From NCBI GenBank assembly GCA_011033025.1, contig WFMF01000170.1, positions 62,001-126,000 of the forward strand: a stretch of 64,000 nt of DNA, read 5' to 3'. The notes beneath the pieces were generated by a model. It was not told the DNA's origin and searched no databases. It worked only from the letters and a program-made list of their open reading frames with translations. Made by a program: the position numbers and the translations under genes. Shown piece by piece: positions 44,015 to 56,403 of the stretch (position 1 is the first letter of the stretch; every line of letters begins with the position of its first letter). Origin of the DNA: Beroe forskalii (lineage: Eukaryota > Ctenophora > Nuda > Beroida > Beroidae).

Positions 44015-44034
44015 ATGAGTACAGAAAAGAGAAA
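44015..44034 (+). CDS. Candidate start microexon of an unidentified gene
   Basis: ATG in good context (ACAATGA), six codons plus two bases (MSTEKR), then an ideal GTAAGT donor. The two left-over bases combine with the first base of the exon at 45518 to give Lys, producing MSTEKRKSEIRKRPSFKSPL without a break. The exact phase fit supports the pair. Confidence 0.55.
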
Positions 44035-45129
44035 GTAAGTATAGTCTTTCTTGTCTAATATCCATGTTTTTAAGATGTTGTAATTGGATAGTGTTAGTTG
44101 TCAAAAACTACTCAGCAGTACTTTGAACATCTGATATATTTACTAACTTATTTTACTAACTAAGGTATTACAGCTGCATTCTTCTTACTCAAAGGTACGG
44201 AATTCTGTTCAGATCTTCAATCTGTATTCTCTTACATTGTATCTTTCACAATCAAAATAAATAATAATTCTATCATAGTGCAGTAACTCAAAACATGTAG
44301 CTTTTGGATGGGGATGTTTGATATAAGTCACATTGACTGCCATATTTTTGAACCATAGTTCCTAGAAATTTTTGAGAACTGATGAGCTTTGAAGATATAA
44401 ATGTTTAATTGTTTGAAGCATTGAAACATTATGAGACAACCTTAGAATGTAGTTTAATTTTGGCATGAAAAGTGTGAATTAAGATTTCTAGGAACTATTG
44501 TTCAAAAATATGGTTACTTTAAAAGTCAAAGCAGAATCTTCTGTACAATATCAATAAATGATTGAATTAAGTATCCTCTCAAATATCATGGCAGTGGAGT
44601 GGCCTTAAGAGATCAATATTATATTTTGGGAAAGCAGCTGAGAATTAGATGATTAAATTTATGATTTTCTTCAATCATTTATTATGTAAGGATAATTTTG
44701 ATACTCTTTGTTACCTAGTTCCTTGCTGGCTTGTTTTCAGCCATACTCTAGACCAAAAATTGTTTTATTTTGTTTTATTCTGAAAATTCATCTCTAAGTT
44801 TAGGCCATTTCTCAAAATGATGGTTTTGGAAGTCTTCTTGAAATACTTATTTATTTACAACATCAAATCAACAATATAAATATGCAGACCCAATTAAACA
44901 GTGCTGATTGATTAATAGGTATAACTTTGCACAACCTAGTGTCATTATTGATGGATGCATAAAGTAATACAATAAAGTAATACTGTAAGAAATTAAAAGG
45001 GTAGGCACACAACCAGCCTAGGCCAAGGAGATGTTTCTGTTGAGGGAACCCCTAAAAACCTCAAGTTGAATTGAACATTGGCTACTGGGGGAGTAATTTT
45101 ACAGGGTTTATGGAGGTGTTAGGAGGTTA

Positions 45130-45370
45130 AACCAAAGTTTTTGAAAAAGGTACCATATCTTTTCACATATGCAATGGTACCATTTTGATGGACAAATTCT
45201 GGAAAATCAGAAATGGTACCATTTTTGCTGGTCAATTTTCGGCCTTTTGAAAGATGGAACCATTTCTGATTGTAAAATTTGGCCCTTCTCTGAAATGATA
45301 GCATCTTTCTGGTATATTGGGCATTTCCATGAATGGTGCCATTTTTATGAGATTTGGAACAGTTTTTAAA
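45130..45370. repeat. Dispersed AATGGTACCATTTT repeats in an intron
   Basis: Four to five diverged units of about 50-60 bp built around the palindrome ATGGTACCAT. The overlapping long frames on both strands arise from this symmetry. Confidence 0.65.
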
Positions 45371-45517
45371 TTTTTTATTCACAGATTTGAACCCCAAAGC
45401 CCATATAAAAATTTCTAATCGAGTAATTGGGATTTATTTTTTTTTTGTAATTTATGGGGGTTTTTCGGTGTCCCCCTTCTGTTTAGTTCTTCTATGATAA
45501 CAATTATCATCACCCAG

Positions 45518-45608
45518 GTCTGAAATTCGCAAGAGACCAAGTTTCAAGTCCCCACTCTTCGGTAACAGAGTTGGGGAAACAGGATCTTTGGACCAAATTG
45601 CTCGTGAT
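45518..45608 (+). CDS. Exon 2 of the unidentified gene
   Basis: The acceptor is TCATCACCCAG. It is 91 nt, phase 2 in and phase 0 out, with donor GTAAGT. It reads SEIRKRPSFKSPLFGNRVGE, then TGSLDQIARD. A basic Ser/Pro-rich segment of this kind is often a phosphorylation or docking site; no domain is recognised. Confidence 0.65.
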
Positions 45609-46489
45609 GTAAGTTGATCCCAGTTTTATTTGCTTTCATAAGTCATTTATTTCCAATTAAAACAAATACTGACACAATGATAAATGTAGGCATAATTTCA
45701 TTAGACACACTGTGATAAGGTTGTATGAATAGTCGGTAACTGTGAATCAACTAAACACGCAATTATCAATTTGTTGAAAGCAGATGTAGAAAGTTTTTGA
45801 AACATCGAGACATTACTGCAGTTTCATCTTGACGTACAGTAGCATCATTAAATTAATTTACCTACGATAAAATTCGACTATTCGATTTGTTGAATTCGAA
45901 GTTACTAATTCTATGTGCTATTAATTCATGTAATTGTGGACTGAATAAAAATCGATAATTATTTATATAATTCCTTATTATGTAATTGTTCAGAGCTCTA
46001 CAATAATATGGAAATAATGATATAGAAACGTAATATGCCACGACACAAATGTAACTACAACTCTACAGCAAACTGTTGAATAAATCGACCCCGAGATTTA
46101 ATCCGTGCGACTACGCTTCTACGTTATCTAAACAAAACGAATCAATAATTTGCAATATTTAAAATATCGCTTTGTAACTGTAAGGTGTTACTACGATTAC
46201 TAAGTACCTGTTGTTGGGTATATATTTCTGTTTTAAGTGACCGTATGCACGTGGACCATTGTAAGATTTCATCTGACAAATGCTACAAATTCCCAATGAA
46301 CTCCAGCAAAGCCTACATTCTGGCACTCTCCAGATTCATTTCACGTCATATTATTTCCATTGTTCCGTACATTCGGAGATGTGTACCCATTAAGAAGGTA
46401 AGAAGGTACATTGGGTGAAATGTACATACCAAACTATTACGAGGTGATAAGTGTTTAGAATTTGACCTCAACGCGGTTCTGATCTAAGC

Positions 46490-46680
46490 TGACAAGAGAA
46501 AGAATGAGAGAGATAACGAGTAAGTGACGGAGAGAGAGTGTTTGTTGTTACTGAGTATTTCAACCTAAGTCTGTGTGCCGTGGTAAGCATGTCAACACAT
46601 GTTGTCACGTGACATCTCACAACAGCATATTCTACTCACTCTCTCTCCCTCTATCGCTGAGCTGCCTTATACTCGCATGG
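46490..46680 (+). promoter_or_regulatory. Possible alternative promoter with E-box and GAGA tracts
   Basis: GAGAGAGA (about 46532) and inverted CTCTCTCTCC (about 46637) flank the E-box TCACGTGA (46605-46612), inside TCACGTGACATC. It ends about 40 bp before the ATG at 46722. The same 12-mer lies upstream of the TATA-driven orphan at 56.6 kb. An alternative is that this is only intron sequence. Confidence 0.4.
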
Positions 46681-46721
46681 TATAGTTTAGTATTCGTGTT
46701 GTAGTTCGTGTGTCGGTTGCC

Positions 46722-47156
46722 ATGTACCAAAACGGCTCCGTGTACCCTCCCGACCGTGAGACCAATGAAGGGGAGACCTGGAACCAGCCCCCGCTGCCCC
46801 AGGCTCGCGGTGGAGGCCCCGGGGCTGGCGCCCCCCGACAAAGGAGAAGGAGCATGCAGACCAAGATAAAGACGCTGGACGACTTCTCAGTGCGGACCCC
46901 CACCCCGGTCATCTCCCCCGCCTCTTCCCCAGTCCCCTCCTCCTCGCGCTGCTCCACTCCAGACAAGCCTAAGATGGTAATCAGTGACCTGGTGCAGCAG
47001 AGGTTCGCGCGGCTCACTAAGAAGCTGGACGCTGAGGAGGAGCAGGAGCGAGTAGCGGCTCAGGAGAGGGAGAACAAGCGCTACCAGAAGCGGGGAGGAA
47101 GGGGCAACGTGATGTCCATGGCACCTGGCGAACTCGCCAAAGTCAGCCACATTGAG
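46722..47156 (+). CDS. Large disordered exon of the unidentified gene
   Basis: 145 codons to donor GTGCGT, phase 0. Layout: Gly/Pro-rich start (MYQNGSVYPP), a basic patch RQRRRSMQTKIKTLDDF, a Ser/Pro-rich tract (about 60-80), then a charged helix (LVQQRFARLTKKLDAEEEQE) and GNVMSMAPGELAKVSHIE. The ATG may be a true start (E-box upstream), or the exon may begin at 46686 after a TAG acceptor, which keeps phase 0 with the exon ending at 45608. GC content and codon use stand out from the flanks. The family is not recognised. Confidence 0.75.
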
Positions 47157-48262
47157 GTGCGTAGTTTCAGCTGTGTTACAGGTTTTAGACGAATCTTACA
47201 CTCCTTCTATAATTTGTAGCAAATTTGCGATTCCCGAGGAATTAAGCTGTCACACAGACATTAATGAGAAGCAGTAATTTCATAATGGTAATTGCAGTTG
47301 CAATTTGTAATTTAAGAGTCATGTACAGTCGGGTACAGTCACTAATTTATGAGGATATTTTTGTTCTCCAGTCCTCTTACAGAGACGTCAAAATTAAGAA
47401 ATTAATGTGCTACTATTAAATGCTGACTCATTTGGAATCAACCTGCCTGATTGTTGCTGACATTTTGCTGCATATTTCGGATCAAAGGCTGCGTCAAGTT
47501 GATTCATTAGATTTCAATAAAATTTAACAAAAACTTAAGAATGCAACCAACCATCATATCAACGATTAGCTTGAAACGAAGCAACAATTAAATAACTTTC
47601 ATGCAATCACTAGGTAAAATTAAGAAATATCATCATAAATACCTGAAAACTTACCCCATCGAAAAAACGTGACTAACCAGTAGCAGGAATTTATTGTCAG
47701 CCTAGGGTGTTAATTGTGATAATAGCTGTGGCATAGCAATTGCTCAATTGGTTTCTACTCTAATAGTCTAATAATTGTTCATTTCTTCTCTTGTTCATTG
47801 TATTATCGCAAAAATATCATATCATAATCCGACTAATCAATATCAGACATTGATTTGGTTGGACTCGATATGGGCGCTGAAAGCCCTTTTGCCCATCATC
47901 ATCTCCAGTTTTCACAGATATTTAGTCCAGCCAAATAATCTCTTATCTTCTTATATAGGAGGTATCTGGTATAGTATATTAGTATATTGACAAAAATTAA
48001 TCTCTCAACAAATAACCTAGTTGACTCATCATTTTCATTGTGTGAAGCAGTAGATTCAGCTGAAGGGCTAAGTATAACACTCATGTTATAAAAAGAAATT
48101 TGTAATTATAAAAACCAATAACGACAAGTTTAGGGATTATTGGACCTCTCATAGTTGTTGTTAGTTGGATTCAGATTGACATTCAGTTGAAAATCCTCGT
48201 TCAACTGCTATAAGCATCCCTCAAAATACCTAAAGTTCATCCATTCATTCACGGCCTGTGTC
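47157..48262. other. Intron or intergenic; no feature seen
   Basis: AT-rich sequence without supported exons. Confidence 0.45.
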
Positions 48263-48436
48263 CGCAATGTAAAATGAGACTGGTGTCAGTGGTATAACGG
48301 ACTGGTGTCTGCAATGTAGAATAAGACTGGTGTCAGTGATACAACAGCCCGGTGTCATGCACAATGTAAAATGAGACTGGTGTCAGTGATACAACAGACT
48401 GGTGTCTGCAATGTAAGTTGAGACTGGTGTCAGTTA
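48263..48436. repeat. 48-bp tandem repeat, about four units
   Basis: GACTGGTGTCAGTGATACAA units alternating with TCTGCAATGTAGAATAA, spaced about 48 bp. Confidence 0.85.
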
Positions 48437-49634
48437 GGCCTACCGACTCAGTGCTGAAAGTAGCTGAATACTTCGGACAATCGGACAGAAGCAGAAGATT
48501 TTTAAAACTCATTGCGGCCAAAATTCCGCTAAGGGTGAGGCAGAACCCCGGCACAGGTTGAAGGCTTAAGGCTATTCTATGCTCAATTCTCAAAGACGCT
48601 CAATTCCAATGTTGTCAAAATATTTTGAACTTTTAGAACCGGTCCAAGGGGAAGTTATAATTGTTTTCGATTGTCTGGGCTCAACCCTTGGGCGCCCAAC
48701 CCTTGTAAAACAAAGGATTGATAATTCCAAGAGCTTCTTCTATGGTTATTGCAAAATATAATACGCTCTAAGCTTGACAATATTCGCAAGATATTACTCA
48801 ACGGGTTTAGAAACTAAATGGGTCCAGTTCATAGCTTTGTCACTAATTAAGTGAAACTACGATTAAGAGTACTCATACAGAAATCATTATAATTTATAAC
48901 ATTGCCTTCGTGGTCAATGAAATCCGACAGGTGATTAACATTGCAGTCTGAATTAGCTTCCACTGCCAAAGCTTGCTCCCAATATCAGTAATGAGGCTAT
49001 TGCCCCACACGCAGTGATTAATACCCTTATTGCTGATCTTAGAGATGGAGAGGCCTTTTCCTTCCAGTCCCTGTAAGCATCAATGAGGTAAGTAAAGGTG
49101 TATTTTTTCGAAGTAAGCATCTTATCTTACTATATATAATGCGTCTTATTAATATATATATATATATATATATATAAGCAATAAGCCTCCAGCCTTGCGA
49201 CCTTGTTTCGCCAGCACTTGTAAGCCTACCCTCACTGGGTATCTAAAGGCGTTAATTTCAAAATCAAAGAAATTTTACTCCTGATCACTTTGTTAGAATT
49301 TTCTAATGTCCTAATGTTATACAATTCCCTACACCCTGATATCAGAACCCTATCATCTGTATAATGTTAGAGTTTCCCTATCACCCTGAAACCAGAATCC
49401 CTCTATTAGAATATTCTAATCCATATTGATTTCAATATTACCCTGAAACCAGAATTTTATCATATTTTGTATATATTCAGTATTTAGGCGTGTATAAAGA
49501 AATGCGAAATAAACTTTTGTTTTATATATATATATATATATGTTTGTGGCGATTCATTTTCAAGTAAGCATCGAAATTATTTTTTAATCGTGTTGTAAGA
49601 AAGTTATAATAAATCAGAAAAATAAAGATTTTTT
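48437..49634. other. No gene; TA microsatellites and loose repeats
   Basis: (TA)n runs at about 49150-49176 and 49514-49532. Between them, CACCCTGAAACCAGAATCC-type units recur about three times (49330-49460). A possible 20-nt exon at 49066-49085 between a good acceptor and GTAAGT has no phase support. Confidence 0.55.
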
Positions 49635-50345
49635 GCGGTCACCCTGAGGGGAGTGGGGGCCACGCCCTTTTTTCGTCAAAATTAAACTTTCGAATTTTTT
49701 CAAAATTCCTTCGCCATCGAGTTCCTTATGATGAATAAAAATTTTGAGAATTTTGTCCGCAATATTGGGTCACCCTGAGGGGCGTGGGAGGCCACGCCCT
49801 TTTTCGCAAAATTAAAATTTCGAATTTTAAAAAAATTCTTTCGCCATTGTGTTGCTTATAATGAATAAAATTTTGAGGATTTTTTCCCGCAATATTAAGG
49901 TCGCCCCGAGGGGCGTGACGGGCCATACCTTTTTCGTCAAATTAAACTTTTTGAATTTTTCAAAATTCCTTCGCTATCGAGTTGCTTATGATGAATAAAA
50001 ATTTTGAGAATTTTGTCCGAATTATTGGGTCACCCTGAGGGGCGTGGAGGCCACGCCCTTTTTCGCAAAAATTAAAGTTTCGAATTTTTCGAAATTCCTT
50101 CGCCATCAAGTTGCTTATGATCAGTTAAGCGTTTGAGAATTTTGTCCGCATGATTGGGTCGCCCTAAGGGGCGTGGGAGGCCATGCCCTTTTTTCCGCGA
50201 AAAAATTAAAATTCGATTTTTTTCAAAATTCCTCCGCCATTGAGTTGCTTATGATGAGTAAAGGTTTTGAGAATATTGTCGGCAATATTGGGTTACCGTT
50301 GGGGGCGTGGGAAGCTTTTTTTCGCAGAAATTAAAGTTTCAAATT
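49635..50345. repeat. About 130-bp satellite, five to six monomers
   Basis: Monomers start near 49639, 49771, 49901, 50031, 50159 and 50292 (spacings 128-133). Each holds CACCCTGAGGGGCGTGGGAG, then GCCACGCCCTTTTTCG, then an A/T-rich part ending TTTTGTCCGCAATATTGGG. The GC part is semi-palindromic (CACGCC with GGGCGTG). Confidence 0.92.
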
Positions 50346-51427
50346 TCCCCTCCAAACTCGCACGGTCAAATCACTGTCAAAGGGACATGTGGCCGTTAGC
50401 TCATGCGGCTGCCATCATTCGCCGTCCGTAGGACGGGAACCGACTAGTGTTTTTAAAACAGATACCAGCGTATTCCAGGTAGGTTATATTTCGAACTTAT
50501 TTAGATACTTAGATTTTGCAGTTGATTTTGGGGTGCATGTTTTACATAACTCGGTTTATGACTTGTCTCACATGAAGTGAAATACTAAGTTAAACCTGAG
50601 CTGGTCCCAGAACAGAACCATTGATTGAGATGCAGAGGATTAACTGATTGTGCCACCCCCCAAATTTTCCCACGTTATCCTGTCAATTATTGAGCTCGGA
50701 CGTACGCAGTTGTCCGCTGTCCGGCCCTTCCCACCGCATGGGGTCCCTCTCAGACCCCATCTTGAGTCTGGGGCAAAGATTTTAGAGTTTTAGGCAATTT
50801 TTTGGCACCTCATTCGATTCCACACACTTGAAAATTGTATCGATAAGTGTACATATTAGGAGGTTATCTTTTATCTGACCAACGATGTGTTCACGGGTGT
50901 TCATCGTATAAACGCAGAATCCTTCTAAAATATTATCCTATGTACATTCTAAAATTAGTAAATTTTGTTAAATCATTACATGCAGACACGTGTACACTAC
51001 ATACATACTTCTCACTTAAACTGGTATTCTAAATTTCTACTATCACCACTTCTACCACTGCTAGGTACTGTACAATGTACTGTAACTCTAATTAGACCGT
51101 TTTTACAACTTCAATATACCATTCTAAACTTTGGTATCTGCGTCACTGCGATTATAATACGTACACGAGCTTTATTACCACTGCTGCTGTTGGGATAGGT
51201 GGGGTAGCTGGTGGTGACAGCTTCCACCTCCATTATCATGTGCAGGAATCTCCCTGCTCACCATCCCTTTACCATTCAGAACTCCTTTTCACCCCTCCTC
51301 ATGCAATCATTTAATCATGTCATTTATGACTTCTAAAGCAACACATACTATCATATCTCTTGATAACAAATACCTCAACAATATTTCCACTCCTAGCGTA
51401 AAGTAACTCGATGGGCAATATTTGATA
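50346..51427. other. No supported feature
   Basis: AT-rich with short frames only. Confidence 0.45.
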
Positions 51428-51603
51428 GGATCACTTGTTAACTTGTAAACGCAGGATCATCTGCTAACACGGGATCTCAACACAGGATCACCTGTTAACA
51501 CAGGATCACCTGTTAATACAAGATCACCTGTTAACACAGGATCACCTGTTAACACAGGATCACCTGTTAACACAGGATCACCTGCTAACACAGAATCACC
51601 TGT
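51428..51603. repeat. 18-bp minisatellite, about ten copies
   Basis: Unit AGGATCACCTGTTAACAC in near-perfect tandem, degenerate at the left edge. Confidence 0.95.
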
Positions 51604-51692
51604 GCGTGGTATCACTGGATTCACTCCCCAAAAAACAGAACCTAACTTACTAAGTGTTGAGGTGTAATGCTACTGTGCCCTTGCTTTCACAG

Positions 51693-51728
51693 GATGCCGC
51701 TGTAATTCTTGATGTGTCGGAGGAATAA
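51693..51728 (+). CDS. Candidate terminal exon
   Basis: A strong acceptor (CCCTTGCTTTCACAG) is followed by DAAVILDVSEE and TAA, open in phase 0, the phase left by the exon ending at 47156. If joined, the protein would end VSHIEDAAVILDVSEE. The 4.5-kb intron and the lack of a nearby AATAAA make this tentative. Confidence 0.35.
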   Translation, partial: DAAVILDVSEE

Positions 51729-53300
51729 CTTTAAACTTTTAAAAGTACTGACAGATTTTATTTCCCGACAGTGTAACCTTTTTCCGTTGCGAGACTGTTT
51801 ATTAATTTGCAAGCCCATCAGGTTACTACCTTGGATCTTTGTAACATTCCTATTTGTATGCTTCCCTCTTCCCCTAACGTTATGCGGCATTATAAAGCTA
51901 ACTCCTAAAATTGGCAGCCAGTAGGTTCCACGCTATCCGTCCGCGTCGCTATAAATATCTTGAGATGATCAAGTCCGGTTATATCTTCTCGTGTCGCCGT
52001 GAATCTTTGCTTGTACTAATGCTGCTTGGGATGATCTTATGAGCATATATTATCTTCGTTATCACAAATGACATGCTTTAAAATACTCATGTAAAGGCTC
52101 TGTCGTCGAGCGTCAATAAGTTGATATAATGAGTCTTTCCTGCGAGGGTGGGCTTTGTACTTTATAAGCGGGTATGTAATTATGAGTGTTAAACCTAATT
52201 GCGAGGTGTCAAACACTGTATAGTACCGGTCCTGGCTGTGCCAATGTATACATTGTACATTGCATGTATACAGTGTCCGAATACACTTCATCACTCACAG
52301 CTGATAATGAGATTATAACATACACACTGTACACACTGTACACATCATGAAACTTGCTACCGACCGCAATTCTTTGAACTCCTCTTCTGCTCAAACCACA
52401 CTGCTCTTAGAAGTTTCTTCTTTACACACACATTCTTCAATGTAAGGGAACTTGTAAGCTGAAGAAGAGACAACGGAACAGTCGCTACGTAGAAACAATG
52501 ACAGTTTTATCATTATCTCAGCAAAATGATTCAGATGGGACAAGTAATATAGGCGACAGGAACTTAAGGCAACAAGAAATTAGGGCGATTTTGAAATATG
52601 GCATCAAGAAATTAAGGCGACAAGAAATTGAGACGATGTTGTAAAAATCATCTCAATATCTGGTTCCCTTAATATCTGGTCGTCTTAATTTCTAAGAGAA
52701 TTCATCTTCAGTTATTTTTCCCTTCTCGATCGAGCTTATCAATTTAGCAAATAGTAAATCGCGCAATAGCCGTACTTCTGGTATCACTGAAGCTGTGGCG
52801 CGAACTAAGGATGACAATTGTCTGTATTGACTCGAAGGAATGTTGATTTTCAATGCTCAGGATCTGATTTAGTGTTATTTGAAGGCCCTCTTAATAATAA
52901 TAGAACTGCACACTGGCAATTTCTCTGTATTTTGTTCGAAAAATCGAAAATATTAGAGATGCTCATTAAAAAGACTAAAACTTTCAAAAAAATAACCATG
53001 TTGTGAAAATTATTAGTCTGATAATGAATTCAGTTAAAAATGATTTAAAAACTTGTTAATCAAGACGAAAACATTGGACAGTGTGTAATGTGTATCTCGT
53101 GCATAACTTAAACTTTGTTCTTAAATTCACTGTTTACTTGTACATTTTATGGAATAAATGAGAAACTGCGAAAACAAACAAATTTCTCTTATTATGGATG
53201 ATTTAATTGATTTTAAAAAGTTTGATAAACTGTCAAGTATAAACTATAAACTATGAATACATTATGTTCGAATGCATGCCTGAATTCTTGTTTGCTTAGT
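51729..53300. other. No gene; small hairpin near 52.56-52.70 kb
   Basis: AAGAAATTAAGGCGACAAG-type units and their inverse (CTTAATATCTGGTCGTCTTA) form an imperfect foldback around 52643. The rest is AT-rich. Confidence 0.5.
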
Positions 53301-53319
53301 ATTAAGCGGTTACATGTCG

Positions 53320-53665
53320 AAGTGGTGACCGTATACCGCAACTTACATGGTCGAGGCGACAGCCGAGACTGTGTAAGTTGGATAATGGACGAGGCGTGCC
53401 GAGTTCATTATCGAAGGTATACAGTCACAGCTGAGATCATGGAACCGGATTATATCCCGACCGGAAACAGCTGGGACCTACTATTCTCTGACCAAACAAC
53501 AGTATTTCTTCCCCCTCGGGTCTGACGACCCTCGTCGGGGGATTCAACGCTTAAGTAGATTTTTGAGTGCTCCTTTATAAAATCAAATTTCATTTAAAGT
53601 CATTTTGCACTATAATTCAGTGAAGACCGTATAACCAAACTTACACGGTCGCTAAAACAAGCTTG
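53320..53665. mobile_element. Remnant foldback repeat with GAGGCG...GCCGAG motif
   Basis: GTGACCGTATAC (about 53325) is inverted as GTATACAGTCAC (about 53418). Inside, CGAGGCGACAGCCGAG and CGAGGCGTGCCGAG occur, and ACCGTATAACCAAACTTACA follows at 53627. GACGAGGCGTAGCCGAG also lies at 16082. No coding capacity. Confidence 0.5.
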
Positions 53666-53669
53666 GGAG

Positions 53670-55106
53670 GGGTATAATGAGTATTAATGCATTGTCGATA
53701 GAATTAGCAGCTTTCGGCTGGTGTTATGGTTAAAAAATAGAAGGTGAAAAAGTGTGTGATCAAATTCCAGAAGTATACAAGTACCCTCAGTAAGCAAGTA
53801 CTTAGTTAGATCCAAAGTTAGATTTATTCAGGTGAATTATCTCAGCAATAATTTACTGTTAGAAGGTTTTAAGTCTGGCTTTTGAGCTTCACGCATATTC
53901 ATCAAGTGACAACTAGTGCATTTTCTACCAATACTGAGAATCCGTTAAAACCTTACTAGGATGCATACTGCATAGTATATTTAATTTGTGGCCTTGAAAA
54001 TAATTTTGATCACCGGATGGTCACTAGTCAGTACACCGGATAGTCACTAGTCAGTACATGCTCTGAAGAATTGACCTGCCACATTCATTCTGTTTGTTTA
54101 CTACAGTTACAATGGGCATGAAGCCAATGTTTTAAACTCACTAAACTCCATAATACATACATTTCATCTGACTTCTAATTGCTGTATGTGCCTTCTAATT
54201 GGACCTCTATACATCCTCTTAGCGTACCTATTCTACTTCTGTAGTTCATTATCGGGAAATTACAGCAGCAATCAGAGAATCAACGTGTCCAAATCGTTTG
54301 TCTGTAATGGATCTTGTAAATGTGTGCTTGAACTTATCACTAAGTCTGAATAATTGATTCATGAATCAGACTGTATCGCATGAAGTAAACTTTATTAACC
54401 TTGGTAGGTACCCATAATATATTCTGGATAATTTATGGGAACCTTATAAAGTTTGTACTACCTCCGACACCCTCCTAACTAACTCAGAGAGGAATACAAT
54501 GTCCTGATAGTCTGATAAAGCACTGTGTGTACTGTGTATGCACTATACTACACTCAAACATTCAAGCATTCAGGCTTCTTTACTTACTGTATTCCTTATC
54601 GCCACTGCTGAGTGGCTATTGTCATATTGGTATTATCTCTGAATATACTCATCGACTTATTCCGGGGCTAACTGGACTCTTTTTAGAGAGGGAAGAGCCT
54701 CAGACTACAGCGTGATAGGCTAATTCTGATAGGCTACAGCCTACTTTTATTTTTAGGCTACACGATGCAGCCTGTGTTCACTGTCAGGCTGCACATCAGT
54801 ATGCACCAGTTATGCCCTGAATGCTCTGAAGCCTGAATGCATAGAAGAGGAAAAATATTTGCTTCGAGAGCGAAGTTCCTGATCATAATATATTGTACCT
54901 CGCCCAGATTATTTTACTTTTGCCGCACCAGTTAGTTAATTCTGCTATCCTGAGTGAGACCTAACTGAAATTATCTGAATTTTGGATGTCGACTTTTTCT
55001 CAACTTTTTCTCAAGGAGAAGTAGAGAATCCTATCAGTTCTCCTTGATTTCTTGGCGTATTTACATCGTAATATCGTTGATCCTGACCCTGTTAGCCTCA
55101 CACGCG
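53670..55106. other. No gene seen
   Basis: AT-rich. GATGGTCACTAGTCAGTACA is repeated twice at 54016-54058. Confidence 0.5.
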
Positions 55107-55108
55107 TA

Positions 55109-55491
55109 CTCTTCAGTCTCAAATAGACGGGGGGGCTGTAATAACTGTCCCCCTGTGTAGGTTTTTCAAAAATGTCGTCGCTTCGTGAGGGGTAAATAAG
55201 AGGAGGGGGTATTTTTCAATCGAATGGTTTGAAATACCCAAATTCATCAAACATATGGACTCAGATCGAGAAAAAGATCGTAATTCTTAGAAACAGTTGT
55301 CAAAGCTTTCAGGTTGCTGCTTGATTTTGCTCAATTCTGACAAAAAATATGAATTTTTCTTTGAAACATGTATGTATTTTTTCGAAATTTTCAAAATTTC
55401 TAAACAGGGATTTCGTTAAATAATTGTCTCCCACCGTAGTAAAAATCCAAAAACTGCAATCGTCCCCCCCCGTCTATTTGAGACTGAAGAG
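55109..55491. mobile_element. TA-flanked MITE, 383 bp, Tc1/mariner-like
   Basis: Perfect 27-bp inverted ends starting CTCTTCAGTCTCAAATAGAC followed by a G-run, flanked by TA at 55107-55108 and 55492-55493. There is no transposase frame. The perfect ends suggest a recent insertion. Confidence 0.88.
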
Positions 55492-55493
55492 TA

Positions 55494-56400
55494 GTGACTG
55501 GTACCTAACAATCACAGGATGAATGTATTGAACTATTGATGATACCTGCCGTTCCACTCCGTCAATAATATTACAATAATTAGCTATAAGAGAATATTCA
55601 TAATATTATTTAAAATAATATGCTGTTGCTTCCCTAGGAGGTTAGGTCCGTAGAACTGGTACGTGACATTTTCATATGGCTTATATCTTAATTGTTAAGT
55701 AATTATTAACAAAGGTGAAATTTAATTCGATCCTCTTGTCGTGTATGGTTGTGTAAGTCCTCGAAATTCATGTTGTAGCTGAATCAAATACACAAAAATG
55801 CCGATATCCCCAGTCCTCATTCTCCCGAATGATTTTATCGGAAGTAATATTTTCCGATAGGGATAGAGTTGGTATAAGATTACAAACCTCTGCAAAGGTG
55901 TACGGGTGTGTGAATTTCCCGCATATACCTGGTAATTATAAAATCAGACATTTTGTACAATGTGTATAGTGTATACCCTGTATCATAATAAAATTACACT
56001 CTCCTGTTACAGCTGCTGACTGCTGTGGGATGAATTGGGAATCATATATAATTACCATAATCAGGCGTAATATCATTAGAAATCATGTTATATACTTATA
56101 TTATGCTACGAATAATATTGGAATAGTAAAATATTACAATTCCTGTCTCCTGTTGCATGACATACTATGTGTACACAGTACATTAATAAATGTGATAATG
56201 TGTTCTAGTGCTAAAATCATTGTATGGTCCTGTAGGAAAATCTCAGTAGAAAATAACTGATAGAAATAGCTTGTAGATTGGGATCTGAAGACATCTTTAA
56301 AGTCCAGGGCGGTGCAGTCTGTTACAACCGAATAGATGCAGTACGAAAGGAAGGTGTCTGTACAGATGTCCTGATTGTCAACATCACGATGAGAGTTGGT
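55494..56400. other. No gene seen
   Basis: AT-rich sequence on the 3' side of the minus-strand orphan gene. No AATAAA on the minus strand was found close to the stop. Confidence 0.45.
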
Positions 56401-56403
56401 GTT

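Noticed and set aside
45119-45397. Opposed 66- and 92-codon frames
   Set aside because: They follow the palindromic ATGGTACCAT repeat and lie in an intron.
53253-53525. 90-codon frame
   Set aside because: It runs through a foldback repeat; no splice or domain support.
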